Source: Bdellovibrionales bacterium (lineage in GTDB: Bacteria; Bdellovibrionota; Bdellovibrionia; Bdellovibrionales; JAKFYE01). From it: a DNA stretch of 36,474 nucleotides. A program made the translations under genes and the position numbers. Below the pieces are notes generated by a model that was not told the DNA's origin, did no database searches, and saw only the letters and a list, made by a program, of their open reading frames with translations. This document shows, one piece after another, positions 7,159-16,555 of the stretch (the first letter of the stretch is position 1; each line of letters begins with the position of its first letter). The stretch lies in NCBI GenBank assembly GCA_021731045.1, contig JAKFYE010000043.1, positions 1-36,474 of the forward strand. Reading direction: 5' to 3'.

Positions 7159-7893
7159 TTAAGGAATAATGTTATCGATCGCACGCTGAACAGAGTCTGG
7201 GAGCACTATGGATAAGAAGAATCCACCTGCGTAAAGGTTCTGCTCGGCCACAGAGGCAAAATAGCCGATTATTTTGCGTTGCGACTTATTTTTGATAGGG
7301 AAGGTTATACTCACATAAGGGTTAAATTTTGGAGTTGGAACAAAAATTCCTACCGCACCCTTGCCTAAGTATAGGTAAGCTTCGTTGTTATTTTTGTAAA
7401 TCTTAAGTCCGAGTCGTGGAAGTTCGCCATCAGGAATGCCCGGTAGGGGATTGCCATTTGGTAACTTGCTCACGTTTGACATTTCGACGCCGCGGACAAT
7501 GTATTTAAGGGGAATTTTCAACACCATTGCGTAGCCGTTATCGCTGGCCTCAACACTGATTTCGGTACCGGGAAATTTCTTAATTGGAATTGAACCCGTT
7601 GCATCAACCGGATTAACTGGAAGGGGAACGCTAATCAATAAAAGGTTATTTACTTTATCGATATCGACAACTTTATGTGTTCCAAAAACTCCAGCAGACA
7701 CCGTTCCATCAAGATCGACATCTTTCCATTGATCGACAGGTTGTTGAGGCGTTTCGTCGCACAAGGCTGTGGCACAACTACTCTTATCTGTTGTGCCCAC
7801 TTCAGTTGCAGAAGGTTTCAGGTTTTGACCACAACTAATGGTAAACACCATAAGCGAAAGTAAACCGAAGTTTAATCCCATCATCATTTTCAT
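7159..7893 (-). CDS. predicted lipoprotein of unknown function
   Basis: The 244-residue protein starts with a lipoprotein signal peptide. A hydrophobic stretch ends in a lipobox-like FTISC near residue 21, so it is probably lipidated and membrane-anchored. The next part is low-complexity, with two Cys (SSCATALC), and the rest is beta-rich with no recognised domain. The phrase VDLDGTVSAG is seen but no enzyme motif. The ATG at 7893 has GAGGAGG 5 nt upstream, and further Met codons at residues 3-5 could also serve. It is a single-gene unit between flagellin and the histone-like gene. The function is not assigned. Confidence 0.7.
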   Translation of the reverse strand: MKMMMGLNFGLLSLMVFTISCGQNLKPSATEVGTTDKSSCATALCDETPQQPVDQWKDVDLDGTVSAGVFGTHKVVDIDKVNNLLLISVPLPVNPVDATGSIPIKKFPGTEISVEASDNGYAMVLKIPLKYIVRGVEMSNVSKLPNGNPLPGIPDGELPRLGLKIYKNNNEAYLYLGKGAVGIFVPTPKFNPYVSITFPIKNKSQRKIIGYFASVAEQNLYAGGFFLSIVLPDSVQRAIDNIIP

Positions 7894-8051
7894 AAAAACC
7901 TCCTCACCACAAAGTCATAATATGATCAAGGTAATGATCGGACCTAAGCCAAGGAAACTTTACTAAAGTACTGAAGTTATTTGGATTTTCGGAAAATTGG
8001 AAAACTTGTTTACGTTTTTTTGTTTAAAAAATCGTCGTTTTTTGCAAAAAA

Positions 8052-8082
8052 AACCCCAGAAGAGGAGGGCTCTTCTGGGGTT
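8052..8082 (-). terminator. fliC: intrinsic terminator after flagellin
   Basis: AACCCCAGAAGAG (8052-8064) pairs with CTCTTCTGGGGTT (8070-8082) around a 5-nt loop. On the minus strand the stem is followed by a run of T (8044-8053). It lies about 80 bp after the flagellin stop and is one of the strongest terminators in the window. Confidence 0.9.
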
Positions 8083-8163
8083 AGGATTAGATCGCTTACG
8101 TACCGAATCCCATTTACTGCTGTTCACTAATATTTGTACTACCTGTAATTTTACTTCTTAAAA

Positions 8164-8997
8164 TTAACTTAGCAATTTTAGAGCAATTGAACTTGATTGG
8201 TTAGCTTGTGCTAATGTCGAAGTCCCAGCTTGCAATAAAATATTGTTTTTCATCAATTCAGAAGAAGCCGAAGCCACGTCTGTATCTCTGATACGGCTGT
8301 TAGCAGCGCTATAGTTCTCTTCAGTCACGCTTAAATTGTTAGTTGTTGATAACAAGCGGTTCTGTAAAGCACCAAGGTTAGAGCGGCTTTCGTTCACTCG
8401 ATATTGAGCCTCATCAAGAGCTCCAAGAGCTGTTTGTGCTCCCTCTTTTGACATGAAGTCAATTCCAGCAATTCCGAGCGCATCTAGAGTTGCCACGTTT
8501 TCGTTAGCTTTAAAGCTAATACGATCTTCAGCTTCATTGTTATAGATCCCAACTTGGAAATCATAAACAGGTGAAGAGCCATCTAGAAGTTTTTGCGAAC
8601 CCCAAGTTGTTGTTTGGGCAATACGCTGTGCTTCTGATTTTAGTTGCTCAACTTCCTTGTTAATGAAACCGCGTTCACGGTCGCCAACTGTATCAGAAGA
8701 AGCTTGCACACCAAGTTCACGTAATCGAACTACGATGTTGCTAATTTCGTTCAAACCACCTTCAGCAACTTGCACAAGCGACATACCATCGTTTGCGTTT
8801 CTGTTAGCTTGGCGGATTGATCGGATACTAGCTTTTAAGTTTTCCGAAATCGCGAGACCGGCAGCATCATCTGCTGATTTGTTGATTCGGCTACCGCTCG
8901 CTATTTGTGCGTAGCTTTCGCCGATTGCCTTTTGGCTTGTTCCTAAGTTTCTTTGCGCGTTTAACGCTGCAATGTTTGTTGTAATTCTCATTCCCAT
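8164..8997 (-). CDS. fliC: flagellin
   Basis: This is the structural subunit of the flagellar filament, exported by the flagellar type III system. The 277 residues hold the conserved N-terminal D0/D1 helices (TTNIAALNAQRNL, GSRINKSADDAAGLAI) and the C-terminal D1/D0 helices (AANSRIRDTDVASASSEL, ending LLS). Only a short middle is present, so the surface D2/D3 domains of enteric flagellins are missing. This size matches Bdellovibrio-type flagellins. The ATG at 8997 has GGAGGA (9008-9013) 10 nt upstream, and a second ATG lies two codons on. The leader is unusual: a six-codon ORF with its own SD comes first. I found no convincing sigma-28 promoter in the 450 bp upstream. Confidence 0.95.
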   Translation of the reverse strand: MGMRITTNIAALNAQRNLGTSQKAIGESYAQIASGSRINKSADDAAGLAISENLKASIRSIRQANRNANDGMSLVQVAEGGLNEISNIVVRLRELGVQASSDTVGDRERGFINKEVEQLKSEAQRIAQTTTWGSQKLLDGSSPVYDFQVGIYNNEAEDRISFKANENVATLDALGIAGIDFMSKEGAQTALGALDEAQYRVNESRSNLGALQNRLLSTTNNLSVTEENYSAANSRIRDTDVASASSELMKNNILLQAGTSTLAQANQSSSIALKLLS

Positions 8998-9013
8998 AAA
9001 AATTTATCCTCCG

Positions 9014-9034
9014 TTATTCATTATTAATTTTCAT
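9014..9034 (-). CDS. possible six-codon leader ORF (MKINNE) before flagellin
   Basis: ATG (9034-9032) through TAA (9016-9014) encodes MKINNE. A strong SD GGAGGG (9040-9045) sits 5 nt upstream. The stop is immediately followed by the flagellin SD. The block ACGGAGGGTAAAT before it is nearly repeated as ACGGAGGATAAAT before flagellin, which suggests a duplicated initiation region. Translation of the mini-ORF could load or re-initiate ribosomes onto fliC, or it could be a by-product of the duplication. Confidence 0.35.
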   Translation of the reverse strand: MKINNE

Positions 9035-9045
9035 ATTTACCCTCC

Positions 9046-9485
9046 GTGATGTGTTAATCCCCTTAATCCATTTTGTTAGGGGCGGCTTCCGAGCCTAGAA
9101 AGTTGTTACACTAGAATATACAGTTTCAATTATTGAATCCGTATCCCTCCAATTGTTCTTGTGTCTCGTCCTTGAAGCCTCCTTTCGCTGTTGATAAACA
9201 AAGAGCTGACTGTTGACTCTTTGGTTCATCCTGAACTTCTGGGTTAATTCCCAGCCAACTCGTTTGTTGTTTGATGAACGATTCATCTGCAACCGGCGAG
9301 TGGTAATTCTTACAAGGAATTGATCGGGAGTTACGACGGAGAATTGACAGGACTTGAGACGAGAATATGTGTTTTTCTCCTCGATAAACGTCAAAATTAT
9401 TCTAAAGTCTGATCGAGTCCTAAGACCTATTTCTCGTCTAGAAAGGACGTTGGGCGAGAAGACTTGAGGCTAAAAGTCGTGTTGA
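9046..9485. other. gene-free region upstream of flagellin
   Basis: About 440 bp separate the flagellin leader from the hydrolase stop. I see no supported protein gene; the one longer frame starts with TTG, has no SD and matches nothing. Small inverted repeats occur, for example CTGGG/CCCAG near 9240-9257. The region must carry the flagellin promoter, but no clear -35/-10, sigma-28 or sigma-54 match was found by eye. Confidence 0.5.
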
Positions 9486-10430
9486 CTAAAAAAATTCTGA
9501 CAGTTTTTCGCTTAGCCATTGTGGCTCGTCTTCCATTGGATGATGACCCGCGAATTCATGCTCAACGTACGTCGCATGCGGAAGAACATTTTGTAACTGT
9601 TGGATGACGGCGCGAGGTACGAGTTTGTCTTTCGCTCCGTAAATAATAAGTATATTTGCTTTCAAAGTATTGAGCTCTTTAGGAAGTCGAGTGTCTCGAA
9701 GAATATTGGTAGCTAAAATAAAAGTTCGAATGGCGTTTGGTTCCTCGATAAAAGGACGTTGGTAATTGCGAATCATTTCATCCGTGACCAACTCTGGTCG
9801 AGTCACTATATTTTTAATAATTGATCGGATCAAAGTTTTATTAATAAGCAAAGAGGCTTGCGGTAGAACCAAATGCGATAATTTTGCTAATTCCAGCGGC
9901 ATGAGTTGGGAACTCACCGCTGGGGCGAGCACCGCCACATCGGTAAATGTATCTGGAAAAAGCTTACACATCCAAAGTGCAATTGCACCGCCCATAGAGC
10001 TTCCGACCAGACCCACGTTTTGAAGTCCCAAAGTTTCTATAAATTTTTTTAAAATGAGCGCCTGTTCATCAAGATCATATGTGCGTTTGTGATCTTTGCT
10101 GCTCCGGCCAAAGCCAGGGAGGTCGACTAATACGACTTGAAAATTCATCGCGAGGAGGGGCAATACAAATCGCCAGGTAAATACGGAAGCCCCAATGCCG
10201 TGTAAAAAAACGAGCGGTCGTCCTGCTCCTAATATTTGGTAATGAATTTTAACCCCATCAATGGTCGCATAATCCGAGCTAGGGCCTGCCGAAAGCAATT
10301 TGGCTTTTTTGAGGTCTAAAAAGAAGAGCCACAAATACCCAATCCAAAACAAAGCCGACAGAATGACGAGCCCCACCGCTATATAGAAATACGGTGAGTT
10401 TAAGAGCGTCAGCATGTCTTGAGTTCTCAT
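9486..10430 (-). CDS. membrane-anchored alpha/beta hydrolase
   Basis: The protein begins with one transmembrane segment (about residues 12-35 from this start, YIAVGLVILSALFWIGYLWLFF in part). An alpha/beta-hydrolase fold follows: the oxyanion motif HGIGA, nucleophile elbow GSSMGG (Ser), an acid in GAKDKLVP (Asp) and a catalytic His in AGHHPMEDE. It probably hydrolyses an ester or amide at the membrane, with substrate unknown. An in-frame GTG at 10475 would add 15 residues without an SD. The ATG at 10430 lies 7 bp after a good -10 box, so it fits a leaderless mRNA and is preferred. It is divergent from the riboflavin genes. Confidence 0.85.
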   Translation of the reverse strand: MRTQDMLTLLNSPYFYIAVGLVILSALFWIGYLWLFFLDLKKAKLLSAGPSSDYATIDGVKIHYQILGAGRPLVFLHGIGASVFTWRFVLPLLAMNFQVVLVDLPGFGRSSKDHKRTYDLDEQALILKKFIETLGLQNVGLVGSSMGGAIALWMCKLFPDTFTDVAVLAPAVSSQLMPLELAKLSHLVLPQASLLINKTLIRSIIKNIVTRPELVTDEMIRNYQRPFIEEPNAIRTFILATNILRDTRLPKELNTLKANILIIYGAKDKLVPRAVIQQLQNVLPHATYVEHEFAGHHPMEDEPQWLSEKLSEFF

Positions 10431-10437
10431 ACTAAAT

Positions 10438-10467
10438 AGTATAGAGATGGCCCTACGCGTAGAGCAA
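10438..10467 (-). promoter_or_regulatory. sigma-70-type promoter giving leaderless hydrolase mRNA
   Basis: On the minus strand TTGCTC (10462-10467) is followed after 18 bp by TATACT (10438-10443). The ATG starts 7 bp further on, which is the expected transcription start. The same TATA core read on the plus strand gives TATAGA (10440-10445), with TTGAGT at 10419-10424 but only 15-bp spacing, so an overlapping divergent promoter for ribE is possible but weaker. Confidence 0.45.
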
Positions 10468-10486
10468 CTGAGCACTGGAGTTTCAC

Positions 10487-11095
10487 GTGTTTTCTGGAAT
10501 TGTCGAAAATCAGGTTCAAATCAGGGCGTTTCGTCCTCGACATGAAGTTTTTGAACTCGTCGTAGATCGACCTGCCGGGTTTGATGATATCGCTTTAGGC
10601 GATAGCATCGCGACCAATGGGGTGTGTTTAACCGTCGAATCTTTAGATTCGCAGCAGATCCAGTTTGCGTTGGCACCTGAAACTCTTAAAATTACAGGCT
10701 GGAACACGTCGCTTAAACCCGGTCAATTTGTGAACTTAGAAAGATCGCTTCGTTTTGGAGATCGTATTCATGGTCATCTTGTCCAAGGGCATGTGGACAC
10801 TCTTGGAGATGTTTTAACTTTTGAAAAATCGGCGGAGTCGGCCTGGTTAACGGTGCGTTTACCGACCACTTTTTTAAAGTTTGTTTGGAAGAAAGGTTCG
10901 ATCACCTTAAACGGTGTTAGCCTTACAATCAACGAAGTGATGGGTGATACGATCACGGTTTGTTTGATTCCCGAAACACTCAAGCGCACAAATTTAAACG
11001 ACTTAGTTGCCGGCGACAAATTGACGATCGAAGCCGATTCCTTGGCTCGCTATTATGATCGTATGAGGGAGTTAAATGTTGAACACAATCGTTGA
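10487..11095 (+). CDS. ribE: riboflavin synthase alpha subunit
   Basis: The enzyme dismutates two molecules of 6,7-dimethyl-8-ribityllumazine to riboflavin. The 202 residues begin with the typical MFSGIVE and contain two lumazine-binding repeats (about 1-95 and 96-190). The first repeat ends in [18 protein letters not shown], and the second contains [13 protein letters not shown]. The length is normal for the family. The GTG start at 10487 has GGAG at 10477-10480. It is the first gene of ribE-ribBA-ribH and overlaps ribBA by 20 nt. The 5' leader is too short for an FMN riboswitch. Confidence 0.95.
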   Translation: MFSGIVENQVQIRAFRPRHEVFELVVDRPAGFDDIALGDSIATNGVCLTVESLDSQQIQFALAPETLKITGWNTSLKPGQFVNLERSLRFGDRIHGHLVQGHVDTLGDVLTFEKSAESAWLTVRLPTTFLKFVWKKGSITLNGVSLTINEVMGDTITVCLIPETLKRTNLNDLVAGDKLTIEADSLARYYDRMRELNVEHNR

Positions 11096-12317
11096 AATTA
11101 TCGAAGACATCCGCCAAGGCAAAATGGTGATTTTGGTAGATGACGAAGATCGCGAAAACGAAGGTGATCTTATCATTGCGGCCGAACACGTGACGGCGGA
11201 GTTCGTAAACTTTATGATTCGCGAAGCACGAGGTTTGGTGTGTTTGACTCTTGCGCCCGAACAAGTTGAACGTTTAGGGCTTCCACTTATGGTGAAAGAC
11301 GAGAGCAATCATTCTCCTAATCGCACGGCTTTTACGGTGAGCATCGAAGCGGCCAAAGGTATCACCACAGGTATTTCTGCGGCGGATCGCGCACACACGA
11401 TTCGCGTGGCGGGAAACGCAAAAGCCACAGCTCATGATGTTGTGATTCCGGGACATATTTTTCCGATTCGGGGCCAGGTGGGCGGTGTTTTAAAACGTGC
11501 GGGTCACACTGAGGCTAGCGTTGATCTTTGTAAGCTTGCGGGGTTAACACCTGCGGCGGCAATCTGCGAAATCATCAAAGAGGACGGCGAAATGGCGCGC
11601 CTTCCTGATCTTAAAGCGTTTGCTAAAAAACATGGAATTAAAATTGGAACGATTGTCGATCTCATTCAGTATCGAGTGCAAAACGAATCTTTAGTTCAAG
11701 AAGCGGCACACGCGAGACTTCCTATCACGTTCGGTCAAGGCTTTGAGGTGCGCGTATTTACGAATTCTGTAGATTCGGCCGAACACGTCGTCGTGCAAAA
11801 AGGGGAGATCACGCCTGAAGAGCCGATCCTCGTCCGTGTACATTCTGAATGTATGACCGGAGATGTTTTTGGAAGTCTGCGCTGCGATTGTGGACTTCAG
11901 CTTCGGAAATCTCTCGAGATGATTGAGCGCGAAGGCAAAGGTGTTCTGCTTTACTTGCGACAAGAGGGACGGGGCATCGGGTTGACAAATAAAATTCGTA
12001 GCTATGCTCTTCAAGATGGCGGAATGGATACGGTTGAAGCCAATACGCATTTAGGTTTTAAACCGGATCAACGTGATTACGGTATCGGCGCGCAAATTTT
12101 GCGTGCAATTGGTTTAAAAAAAATCAAACTCATGACAAACAATCCTTCCAAGCGTGTAGGGCTCAAAGGGTACGGGCTTGAAATTACCGAGCGGGTTCCT
12201 CTCGAAATTAGTCCGACAGCAGAAAATCGAAGGTATCTCGAAACAAAACGCGAAAAGATGGGGCACTTAATGGAAATCGAAAAGCCCGAAAATGAAAAAC
12301 GGGAGACGAAGCATTGA
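11076..12317 (+). CDS. ribBA: bifunctional DHBP synthase / GTP cyclohydrolase II
   Basis: The N-terminal half (about residues 1-205) is 3,4-dihydroxy-2-butanone-4-phosphate synthase with [12 protein letters not shown], and [14 protein letters not shown] near residue 145. The C-terminal half (about 210-400) is GTP cyclohydrolase II, with zinc-site cysteines in [18 protein letters not shown] and the RQEGRGIGL motif. It feeds both branches of riboflavin synthesis. The ATG at 11076 has GAGGGAG upstream, inside the end of ribE. The stop overlaps the TTG start of ribH, indicating translational coupling. Confidence 0.96.
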   Translation: MLNTIVEIIEDIRQGKMVILVDDEDRENEGDLIIAAEHVTAEFVNFMIREARGLVCLTLAPEQVERLGLPLMVKDESNHSPNRTAFTVSIEAAKGITTGISAADRAHTIRVAGNAKATAHDVVIPGHIFPIRGQVGGVLKRAGHTEASVDLCKLAGLTPAAAICEIIKEDGEMARLPDLKAFAKKHGIKIGTIVDLIQYRVQNESLVQEAAHARLPITFGQGFEVRVFTNSVDSAEHVVVQKGEITPEEPILVRVHSECMTGDVFGSLRCDCGLQLRKSLEMIEREGKGVLLYLRQEGRGIGLTNKIRSYALQDGGMDTVEANTHLGFKPDQRDYGIGAQILRAIGLKKIKLMTNNPSKRVGLKGYGLEITERVPLEISPTAENRRYLETKREKMGHLMEIEKPENEKRETKH

Positions 12318-12805
12318 GCACCAGTTCTCCGGTCAATACAGAAATACCTAGTCACGTGACACAAGGTGAACCCGGGGGCGAGGTCAAAGTTGCTATTGTG
12401 ACCGCTCGATGGAACTCTAAAATTACCTATGAATTAGAAAAAGGCGCCCTTGAATATTTGGCCTCGCGTAATATCAAGCCGGTTTATACGGTTCGTGTTC
12501 CGGGAGCTTTTGAAATCCCACTCGCGTGCAAAAATTTATTAGATATTGGAATTCATGGCATTATCGCACTTGGTTGCGTTATTCGTGGTGAGACTACGCA
12601 TTATGATTACGTGTGTTCAGCTGTGGAGAGAGGCTGCACGCAGCTTCAACTCGAATACGGAAGACCCGTAACTTTTGGTGTTTTAACCACCGAAAATGAA
12701 CAACAGGCTTTTGATCGCGCGGGTGGTAAACATGGTCATAAAGGCCGTGAAGCCGCCGAAGTTTGTCTCGAAATGCTGAATCTTCGTCAAAAGCTAGTGA
12801 TCTAA
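12314..12805 (+). CDS. ribH: 6,7-dimethyl-8-ribityllumazine synthase
   Basis: It condenses the DHBP and pyrimidine branches to lumazine, the substrate of RibE. The 163 residues show VAIVTARWN, the [10 protein letters not shown] loop, [14 protein letters not shown] (with the catalytic His) and TFGVLTTEN. About 20 extra N-terminal residues precede the fold. Start is TTG at 12314, overlapping the ribBA stop (TTGA), with GGGAG upstream. nusB, often next in such operons, does not follow. Confidence 0.95.
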   Translation: MSTSSPVNTEIPSHVTQGEPGGEVKVAIVTARWNSKITYELEKGALEYLASRNIKPVYTVRVPGAFEIPLACKNLLDIGIHGIIALGCVIRGETTHYDYVCSAVERGCTQLQLEYGRPVTFGVLTTENEQQAFDRAGGKHGHKGREAAEVCLEMLNLRQKLVI

Positions 12806-12877
12806 TCCAAAATAGAGTCCTTTAAAAAAGCTTTTATTCATGGACCAATTCTTAAATTCATATAAAACTATGAAGTC

Positions 12878-15160
12878 ATGAGACGATTCCGCCGACAAAA
12901 ATCTGAGACTTCGCCGTCCGCAGAGGCCCGCAAACGTAAACGCGAAGCCGCGACGGTTGTAGGGTTAGGTCTTTTATTTTTGATTTTGACTTGGGTGGAG
13001 TTTCAACTCACTTCCATCAGCCAAACTCTGCCGTTCGTGCATTCAGTATTTTTTTTCGGCTTAGTGAATTTCAACATCGTACTTCTACTTTTTCTTCTGT
13101 TTCTTATTTTTAGAAACGTCGTAAAAATTTTTGTAGAGCGACAAGGCAAAATTATTGGTTCATCACTTAAAGGAAAGCTCGTCGCGGCGTTTGTCGCATT
13201 TAGTTTTGTGCCCACGATATTGATGTCGATCATTTCTGTTTTTTACATCAATTCGAGTTTTGACAAATGGTTTAGCGTTAAAATGGGCGGCGTTCTTAAA
13301 GATGCGCTTGAGGTCACAAATACATATTACGTATCTGCAAAACGAAAAAACTATCATTTTGCACATTTGATTTCTGACGCCATCGAAAAAGCGCCGCATG
13401 CGCAAATCACCTCTAAGCTCGGTTCCTTAGCAAAAGAATACAGCCTCGACGTTATTGAGTATTATCCAGATCTTTTTAATGACCGCATCCTTGCTGTTTC
13501 AGCGGATTCTAATTTGCCTGAAATTCCTCGCGTTTCGCTTGAGTTTCTGCAAAAAGGTCTCACAAAAAAAAGTGAGACAAGTACGATTCAACCTTTTGGC
13601 GAAGGAAATCTCATTCAAGTTATCGTGCCGCTTACCAGACCAGAAGGCAATGGCGCGATTGTTGTCTCCTCTTTTGTTCCGCTGTCTCTGATTTCTCGCG
13701 TGGACGAGATTGCATCTACGTATAATGATTTTCAAGATATTAATCCTTTAGAATATCCTCTTAAATCTATTTACTTAATTATTTTAATCTTGATGACGTT
13801 GGTGATTCTTTTTGGTGCTACGTGGTTTGGGTTTCACTTGGCACGACAGCTCTCGACACCATTGGTGTTGTTAGGTAAAGCGGCTCGGCGAGTATCTAAA
13901 GGCAGTTACGTTCCCGTTGAAGTGACATCTGGTAGTTCCGAAATCAACCAGTTGATTCAAAGTTTTAATTTGATGACTGCCACGCTCGCAAAATCTGAGC
14001 GCGAAGTTCGACAAGCCAATAAAAGTCTCAAGATGACCCTCGACCGACTGGATGAGCACACTCGTTACGTCGAAGTCGTTCTTTCAAACGTCACGACGGG
14101 AGTGATTTCTATTGATCAACGAGGCCTTATCACTACGATCAATCGTCACGCATGTAAACTCCTCAAGGTCACAGCCGAAGATCACATCGGTAGAAAATTT
14201 AAAGAGGTTTTGCCTAAAGACCAATTGGCCGTCATAGATAATTTACTTGCGACCATGAAACGCTACCGAGCCCATAGCTTGCAAAAAGAAGTGCGTTTGC
14301 AAGTTAAAGGCGAATCATTAACTCTTCAGATGACGCTGACGATTTTGAAAGATGAAGCTAAAAGTGAACTCGGCATGGTGTTGGTGTTTGACGATATGAG
14401 TATGATTTTAAACGCTCAAAGAGCCGCGGCATGGAGAGAAGTGGCCAAACGTATCGCTCACGAAATTAAAAATCCTCTAACGCCTATTAAACTTTCGGCG
14501 CAACGACTCGAAAAGAAGTTTGGCGCGACCGTTCAGGACCCCGCATTTGCTGAATGTACGAGTATTATTATAAAACAAACAGATGCGCTAAAAGATCTAG
14601 TGAACGAATTCAGTAATTTTGCGAGGTTGCCTCAGGCAAAACCTGTTCCTACGAGTCTTAATAAGGTGATCGAAGAGGCTCTCGTGCTGTATAAAACCGG
14701 CCACAAAGATATTGAATTTAACTATTCTCCAGATAGCAAAGTGCCGGTTTTTGCTTTTGACCCAGAGCAGATACGGCGGGTGGTGGGTAATTTACTAGAA
14801 AACTCCGTCGCCGCGCTTGTGGGTTCGTTGGACGCACCGGTAATTGAAATTAAAACGCAGTATGATAACGTGCTTGGGATCGTGCGTTTTGAGCTGAGCG
14901 ACAATGGGCCAGGAATTCCCGATGAACATCGGGAGCGAGTTTTTGAACCTTATTTTAGTACGAAGGAACAAGGTACTGGGCTAGGGCTTGCCATTGTAAA
15001 AAAAATTATTGATGATCACAGTGGTTTTATTCGTGTACAGCCTAATAGCCCTAAAGGAACAAAAGTGGTTGTTGAATTGCCTGTATCGGGCGCTTTTGTA
15101 AATTTAGAAACGGTGGAAGCCGTTCCTCCACATGGTGGAACTAGTTCCTCAACAGAGTGA
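12878..15160 (+). CDS. ntrY: NtrY-type sensor histidine kinase
   Basis: This is a large membrane kinase of 760 residues. Three N-terminal transmembrane helices (about 25-45, 55-80, 100-122) precede a periplasmic sensor stretch. A fourth helix (about 290-312) leads into HAMP (about 313-365), PAS (about 395-490), HisKA with KRIAHEIKNPLTP (His 528) and HATPase with LLENSVAA (N box), DNGPGIP (G1) and GTGLGLAIV (G2). The four-helix plus HAMP-PAS plan is that of NtrY, which phosphorylates NtrX in nitrogen and redox responses. The stop lies 6 bp before ntrX. The ATG at 12878 has no good SD, and a TATAAA at 12861-12866 suggests a very short leader. Confidence 0.9.
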   Translation: MRRFRRQKSETSPSAEARKRKREAATVVGLGLLFLILTWVEFQLTSISQTLPFVHSVFFFGLVNFNIVLLLFLLFLIFRNVVKIFVERQGKIIGSSLKGKLVAAFVAFSFVPTILMSIISVFYINSSFDKWFSVKMGGVLKDALEVTNTYYVSAKRKNYHFAHLISDAIEKAPHAQITSKLGSLAKEYSLDVIEYYPDLFNDRILAVSADSNLPEIPRVSLEFLQKGLTKKSETSTIQPFGEGNLIQVIVPLTRPEGNGAIVVSSFVPLSLISRVDEIASTYNDFQDINPLEYPLKSIYLIILILMTLVILFGATWFGFHLARQLSTPLVLLGKAARRVSKGSYVPVEVTSGSSEINQLIQSFNLMTATLAKSEREVRQANKSLKMTLDRLDEHTRYVEVVLSNVTTGVISIDQRGLITTINRHACKLLKVTAEDHIGRKFKEVLPKDQLAVIDNLLATMKRYRAHSLQKEVRLQVKGESLTLQMTLTILKDEAKSELGMVLVFDDMSMILNAQRAAAWREVAKRIAHEIKNPLTPIKLSAQRLEKKFGATVQDPAFAECTSIIIKQTDALKDLVNEFSNFARLPQAKPVPTSLNKVIEEALVLYKTGHKDIEFNYSPDSKVPVFAFDPEQIRRVVGNLLENSVAALVGSLDAPVIEIKTQYDNVLGIVRFELSDNGPGIPDEHRERVFEPYFSTKEQGTGLGLAIVKKIIDDHSGFIRVQPNSPKGTKVVVELPVSGAFVNLETVEAVPPHGGTSSSTE

Positions 15161-15166
15161 GTCGTT

Positions 15167-16552
15167 ATGAATCCATCAAAAGATATTAAAATTTTAATTG
15201 TTGATGACGAAGCTCCGATTCGCGAAGTTTTGTCGGCATCGCTTAAAGACGAAGGCTATTTGGTAGAGTCGGCACACGATGGCGTCAGTGGACTAGCCGC
15301 GATGGAAAAGGTGCAGCCTGGAATAGTCCTTCTCGATATCTGGATGCCCGGCAAACTCGATGGCCTTGATGTTCTCAGCCAAGCACGACGGCAGTATCCT
15401 CATATTGAATTTATCATTATGTCTGGTCACGGGACGATTGAAACTGCCGTTAAAGCCACCAAGTTAGGCGCATGGGATTTTGTAGAAAAGCCACTCTCAA
15501 TGGAAAAAGTTTTGATTCTCGTCACCAACATTTCGTCTTATCAGGCCGAGCGGGGCGAGAAGAACGTTCTGCTCAATCGATTGAGAAAAAATATTTCTCT
15601 TGTGGGCGATGGTGCGACCATGAAGCAAATTAAGCAAATGATCGCACGTGTGGCGCCAAGTGAAAGCTGGGTGTTGATTCGCGGGCAAAACGGAACTGGC
15701 AAAGAGCTTGTGGCGCAAAACATTCATTATTTAAGCCGACGCGCGAGCAAATCTTTTGTTGAAGTCAATTGCGCCGCAATTCCAGAAGACTTAGTCGAGA
15801 GTGAACTTTTTGGTTACGAAAAGGGCGCGTTTACCGGCGCCGCAAATTCCAAAAAAGGAAAGTTTGATTTAGCTCATGGAGGAACGATTTTTTTAGATGA
15901 GATCGGCGACATGAGCCTCAAAGTTCAAGCCAAAATTTTAAGAATCCTTCAAGAGCAGCGCTTTGAGCGAGTCGGTGGCAATGAGACCATTCAAGTTGAT
16001 GTGCGCGTGATTGCAGCTACAAATAAGGACCTCGAAAAAGAAATCAAAGACGGACGTTTTCGTGAAGATTTGTATCACCGGCTAAATGTAATTCCCTTTC
16101 AAGTGCCATCTTTAGCCGAAAGAAAAGAAGACATCCCTTCATTGATGGATCACTTCAGTGAGCATTTTGCGCGTGAAGGCGGCTATAAAATTAAACATTT
16201 TTCGCCCGAGGCGCTTAAGTTATTGCAAAAACACAATTGGTCAGGAAACATTCGTGAGCTTAAAAACTTTGTTGAGAGAATTTATATTTTAACTTCGAGC
16301 GAATTGATTGAACCCGAGCACCTTTCAATAGCGGGTCTTGCGATTAACGAAGATAGTATTGATTCTGATGAAGCGATGCAGTCGCCTTCGTTTAAAGCGG
16401 CACGTGCGATTTTTGAGCGCGAATATATTCTGCGCCGCCTCGCTGAGAACCACGGCAACATTAGTAAAACCGCCGAAATCATCGGACTTGAACGTAGTCA
16501 TTTGCACCGAAAAATTAAAGCTTACGGCATTGAAGTCCCAGCGGAGAGATAG
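15167..16552 (+). CDS. ntrX: NtrX-type sigma-54 response regulator
   Basis: The 461-residue protein has a receiver domain (about 8-125) with phospho-acceptor Asp 57 in LLDIWMPG and conserved Lys in VEKPLS. An AAA+ domain follows with Walker A GQNGTGKE, canonical GAFTGA and FLDEIGDM. The C-terminal Fis-type HTH reads GNISKTAEIIGLERSHLHRK. It should be phosphorylated by NtrY, encoded just upstream. The AAA+ domain with GAFTGA fits sigma-54 activation, although some NtrX proteins lack that loop. The SD is weak (GAGTGAG). proS starts 3 bp after its stop, so the three genes form a likely operon. Confidence 0.92.
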   Translation: MNPSKDIKILIVDDEAPIREVLSASLKDEGYLVESAHDGVSGLAAMEKVQPGIVLLDIWMPGKLDGLDVLSQARRQYPHIEFIIMSGHGTIETAVKATKLGAWDFVEKPLSMEKVLILVTNISSYQAERGEKNVLLNRLRKNISLVGDGATMKQIKQMIARVAPSESWVLIRGQNGTGKELVAQNIHYLSRRASKSFVEVNCAAIPEDLVESELFGYEKGAFTGAANSKKGKFDLAHGGTIFLDEIGDMSLKVQAKILRILQEQRFERVGGNETIQVDVRVIAATNKDLEKEIKDGRFREDLYHRLNVIPFQVPSLAERKEDIPSLMDHFSEHFAREGGYKIKHFSPEALKLLQKHNWSGNIRELKNFVERIYILTSSELIEPEHLSIAGLAINEDSIDSDEAMQSPSFKAARAIFEREYILRRLAENHGNISKTAEIIGLERSHLHRKIKAYGIEVPAER

Positions 16553-16555
16553 CTT

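Noticed and set aside
9095..9394. 99-residue minus-strand ORF upstream of flagellin
   Set aside because: It starts with TTG without an SD, has no recognisable domain and looks like random codons.
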